A stretch of 64,000 nucleotides of DNA from Thiobaca trueperi. GTDB taxonomy: Bacteria; Pseudomonadota; Gammaproteobacteria; Chromatiales; Chromatiaceae. The notes below the pieces were generated by a model. It ran no database searches. It was not told the origin of the DNA and saw nothing but the letters and a program-made list of their open reading frames with translations. A program made the translations under genes and the position numbers. The stretch lies in assembly GCF_004342175.1 (NCBI RefSeq), contig NZ_SMAO01000002.1, positions 248,001 to 312,000 of the forward strand. Direction: 5' to 3'. Shown here piece after piece: positions 62,872 to 64,000 of this stretch (positions are counted from its first letter, which is position 1; the number at the start of each line of letters is the position of its first letter).

Positions 62872-64000
62872 ATGGAACTCAACAGCTTCGTTTTTTCAGC
62901 CATCATCCTGCTCACGGCGGCGGCCATCTCCGTGGCGCTGTTCAAGCATCTGGGGCTGGGTTCCATCCTCGGTCTGCTGGTGGCCGGCATCGCCGTCGGC
63001 CCCCATTCGCCGGGGCCTTATGTCACCACCCATGTCGAGGATGTGCGTGATTTCACCGAGCTGGGCGTGGTGCTGCTGCTTTTTCTGATCGGTCTGGAGA
63101 TGCAGCCCAAACGGCTGTGGGCGCTGCGGCGCGAGGTCTTCGGTCTGGGCAGCGCGCAGATCCTGCTCTGCGGCGGGGCCATTGCGGCCTATATCCATTT
63201 TTATCAATCATCCTGGCAGGCGTCTCTGCTCATCGGTCTGACGCTGGCGCTCTCGTCCACTGCGCTGGTGATGCAGTTGCTGCACGAGCGTGGCGACATC
63301 GCCACCCGTCATGGCAATGCCACCTTTGCCATTCTCCTGATGCAGGATCTGGCCGTGGTGCCGCTGCTGGCCGTGGTGCCGCTCCTGTCCAAGCTGGGGC
63401 CGCAATCCGCAATGGTTCCGCTTGGTCAACAGACCCTGATCGTGTTCGGCATGGTGGGTCTGGTCGTGCTGTCCGGGCGCTATGTGGTTCCTTTTGCGCT
63501 GGAGCGTCTGCTGCGCCAGAACAACCGCGAGGCCTTCGCCCTGGTTGTTCTGCTCGCCGTCTTTCTCGCTGCCGGGGCCATGCACAAGGCCGGTCTGTCG
63601 ATGGCTCTGGGCGGCTTTCTGATGGGCATGCTGCTCTCGACCTCGCGTTTCAGCTTTCAGATCCAGGCCCATATCGAACCCTTCAAAGGGCTCTTGATGA
63701 GCCTCTTTTTCGTTGCGGTCGGCATGTCCATCGATCTCCCGGCCATCGCCGCACAGCCCCTGCTGCTGGCCCAGCATGTGGCGGTGATTCTCACCATCAA
63801 ACTGGTGCTGTTGTTTCTCATCGCGCTGGTTTTCGGCCTGCCGCGCGGGGTCGCCACCCGGGTCGCCTTTCTGCTCGCTCAGAATGGCGAATTCGGCTTC
63901 GTCCTCTTCGGCTCGGCCAAACTCATGGGGGTGATCGATGAGGCCACCTTCGTGATTGCCGTCAGCGTGATTTCGGTCAGCATGCTGCTGACGCCCCTGC
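62872..64000 (+). CDS. Kef-type K+/H+ antiporter, N-terminal membrane part (3' end outside window)
   Basis: The visible 376 residues run from MELNSFVFSAIILLTAAAIS through about ten or eleven transmembrane helices: LLVAGIAVGPHSPGP, LGVVLLLFLIGLEMQPKRLW, ALSSTALVMQLLHERGDIAT (cation/proton antiporter 2 motif), MALGGFLMGMLLSTS and FLLAQNGEFGFVLFGSAKLM. These are the KefB/KefC hallmarks. The RCK/TrkA-N domain expected after the membrane part is cut by the window edge, so KefB and KefC cannot be separated. It should release K+ in response to electrophiles or pH. The next gene on the left is the ABC1-like kinase, 47 bases away. Confidence 0.88.
   Translation, partial: MELNSFVFSAIILLTAAAISVALFKHLGLGSILGLLVAGIAVGPHSPGPYVTTHVEDVRDFTELGVVLLLFLIGLEMQPKRLWALRREVFGLGSAQILLCGGAIAAYIHFYQSSWQASLLIGLTLALSSTALVMQLLHERGDIATRHGNATFAILLMQDLAVVPLLAVVPLLSKLGPQSAMVPLGQQTLIVFGMVGLVVLSGRYVVPFALERLLRQNNREAFALVVLLAVFLAAGAMHKAGLSMALGGFLMGMLLSTSRFSFQIQAHIEPFKGLLMSLFFVAVGMSIDLPAIAAQPLLLAQHVAVILTIKLVLLFLIALVFGLPRGVATRVAFLLAQNGEFGFVLFGSAKLMGVIDEATFVIAVSVISVSMLLTPL

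Overview
The window looks like a chromosomal segment of a GC-rich, nitrogen-fixing gammaproteobacterium, most likely a purple sulfur bacterium (Chromatiaceae). This is inferred from gene content and order: a divergent rnfABCDGEH / nifLA block followed by nifB-fdxN-nifO-nifQ and draG, type IV pilus minor pilins, hldE-waaA, and many short intergenic palindromes. No rRNA, tRNA or CRISPR was recognised.

Layout. 1-9.0 kb: surface polysaccharide genes: sulfotransferase-like protein, two-gene ABC exporter, methyltransferases and a 1178-residue protein combining GT4, GT2 and methyltransferase parts. 9.2-10.2 kb: a decayed Rpn-like gene and a small unknown gene. 10.5-18.5 kb: a 1222-residue, probably secreted repeat protein with a long Thr-rich segment, then a 1388-residue tandem TPR/GT41 (O-GlcNAc-transferase-like) protein. 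18.5-21.6 kb: accessory zone with REP elements and their transposase, paired hairpins, two tiny overlapping membrane-protein genes, an aspartic protease gene bracketed by a long repeat, and remnants of a DUF4160 gene and a GT41 gene. 21.6-30.0 kb: type IV pilus operon fimT-pilV-pilW-pilX-pilY1-pilE, all on the minus strand. 30.3-39.5 kb: an Rpn remnant, an orphan hydrogenase-small-subunit-like gene, polysaccharide deacetylase, YoeB/YefM, hldE-waaA, two paralogous membrane-module genes with an isochorismatase-like hydrolase behind matching palindromes, phoU and a CBS/nucleotidyltransferase gene.

39.9-57.0 kb is the nitrogen-fixation region. The Rnf complex genes run leftward from a sigma-54-type promoter and should use the proton or sodium gradient to reduce ferredoxin for nitrogenase. 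nifL and nifA run rightward. After a Wzz/CpsD-like pair, nifB has two perfect TGT-N10-ACA sites and a sigma-54 promoter, and starts a gene train: nifB, fdxN, nifO, a flavodiiron protein, a [2Fe-2S] ferredoxin, a FeSII (Shethna-type) ferredoxin, nifQ and draG. These cover cofactor synthesis, electron supply, molybdenum supply, oxygen protection and post-translational reactivation. No structural nifHDK genes are present here.

57.1-64.0 kb: an acyltransferase, a SIR2-like protein, a DEAD-box RNA helicase, an ABC1/UbiB-type kinase and a truncated Kef-type antiporter. The first and last genes are cut by the window edges. All product names rest on reading motifs and remembered family features; no database search was run.
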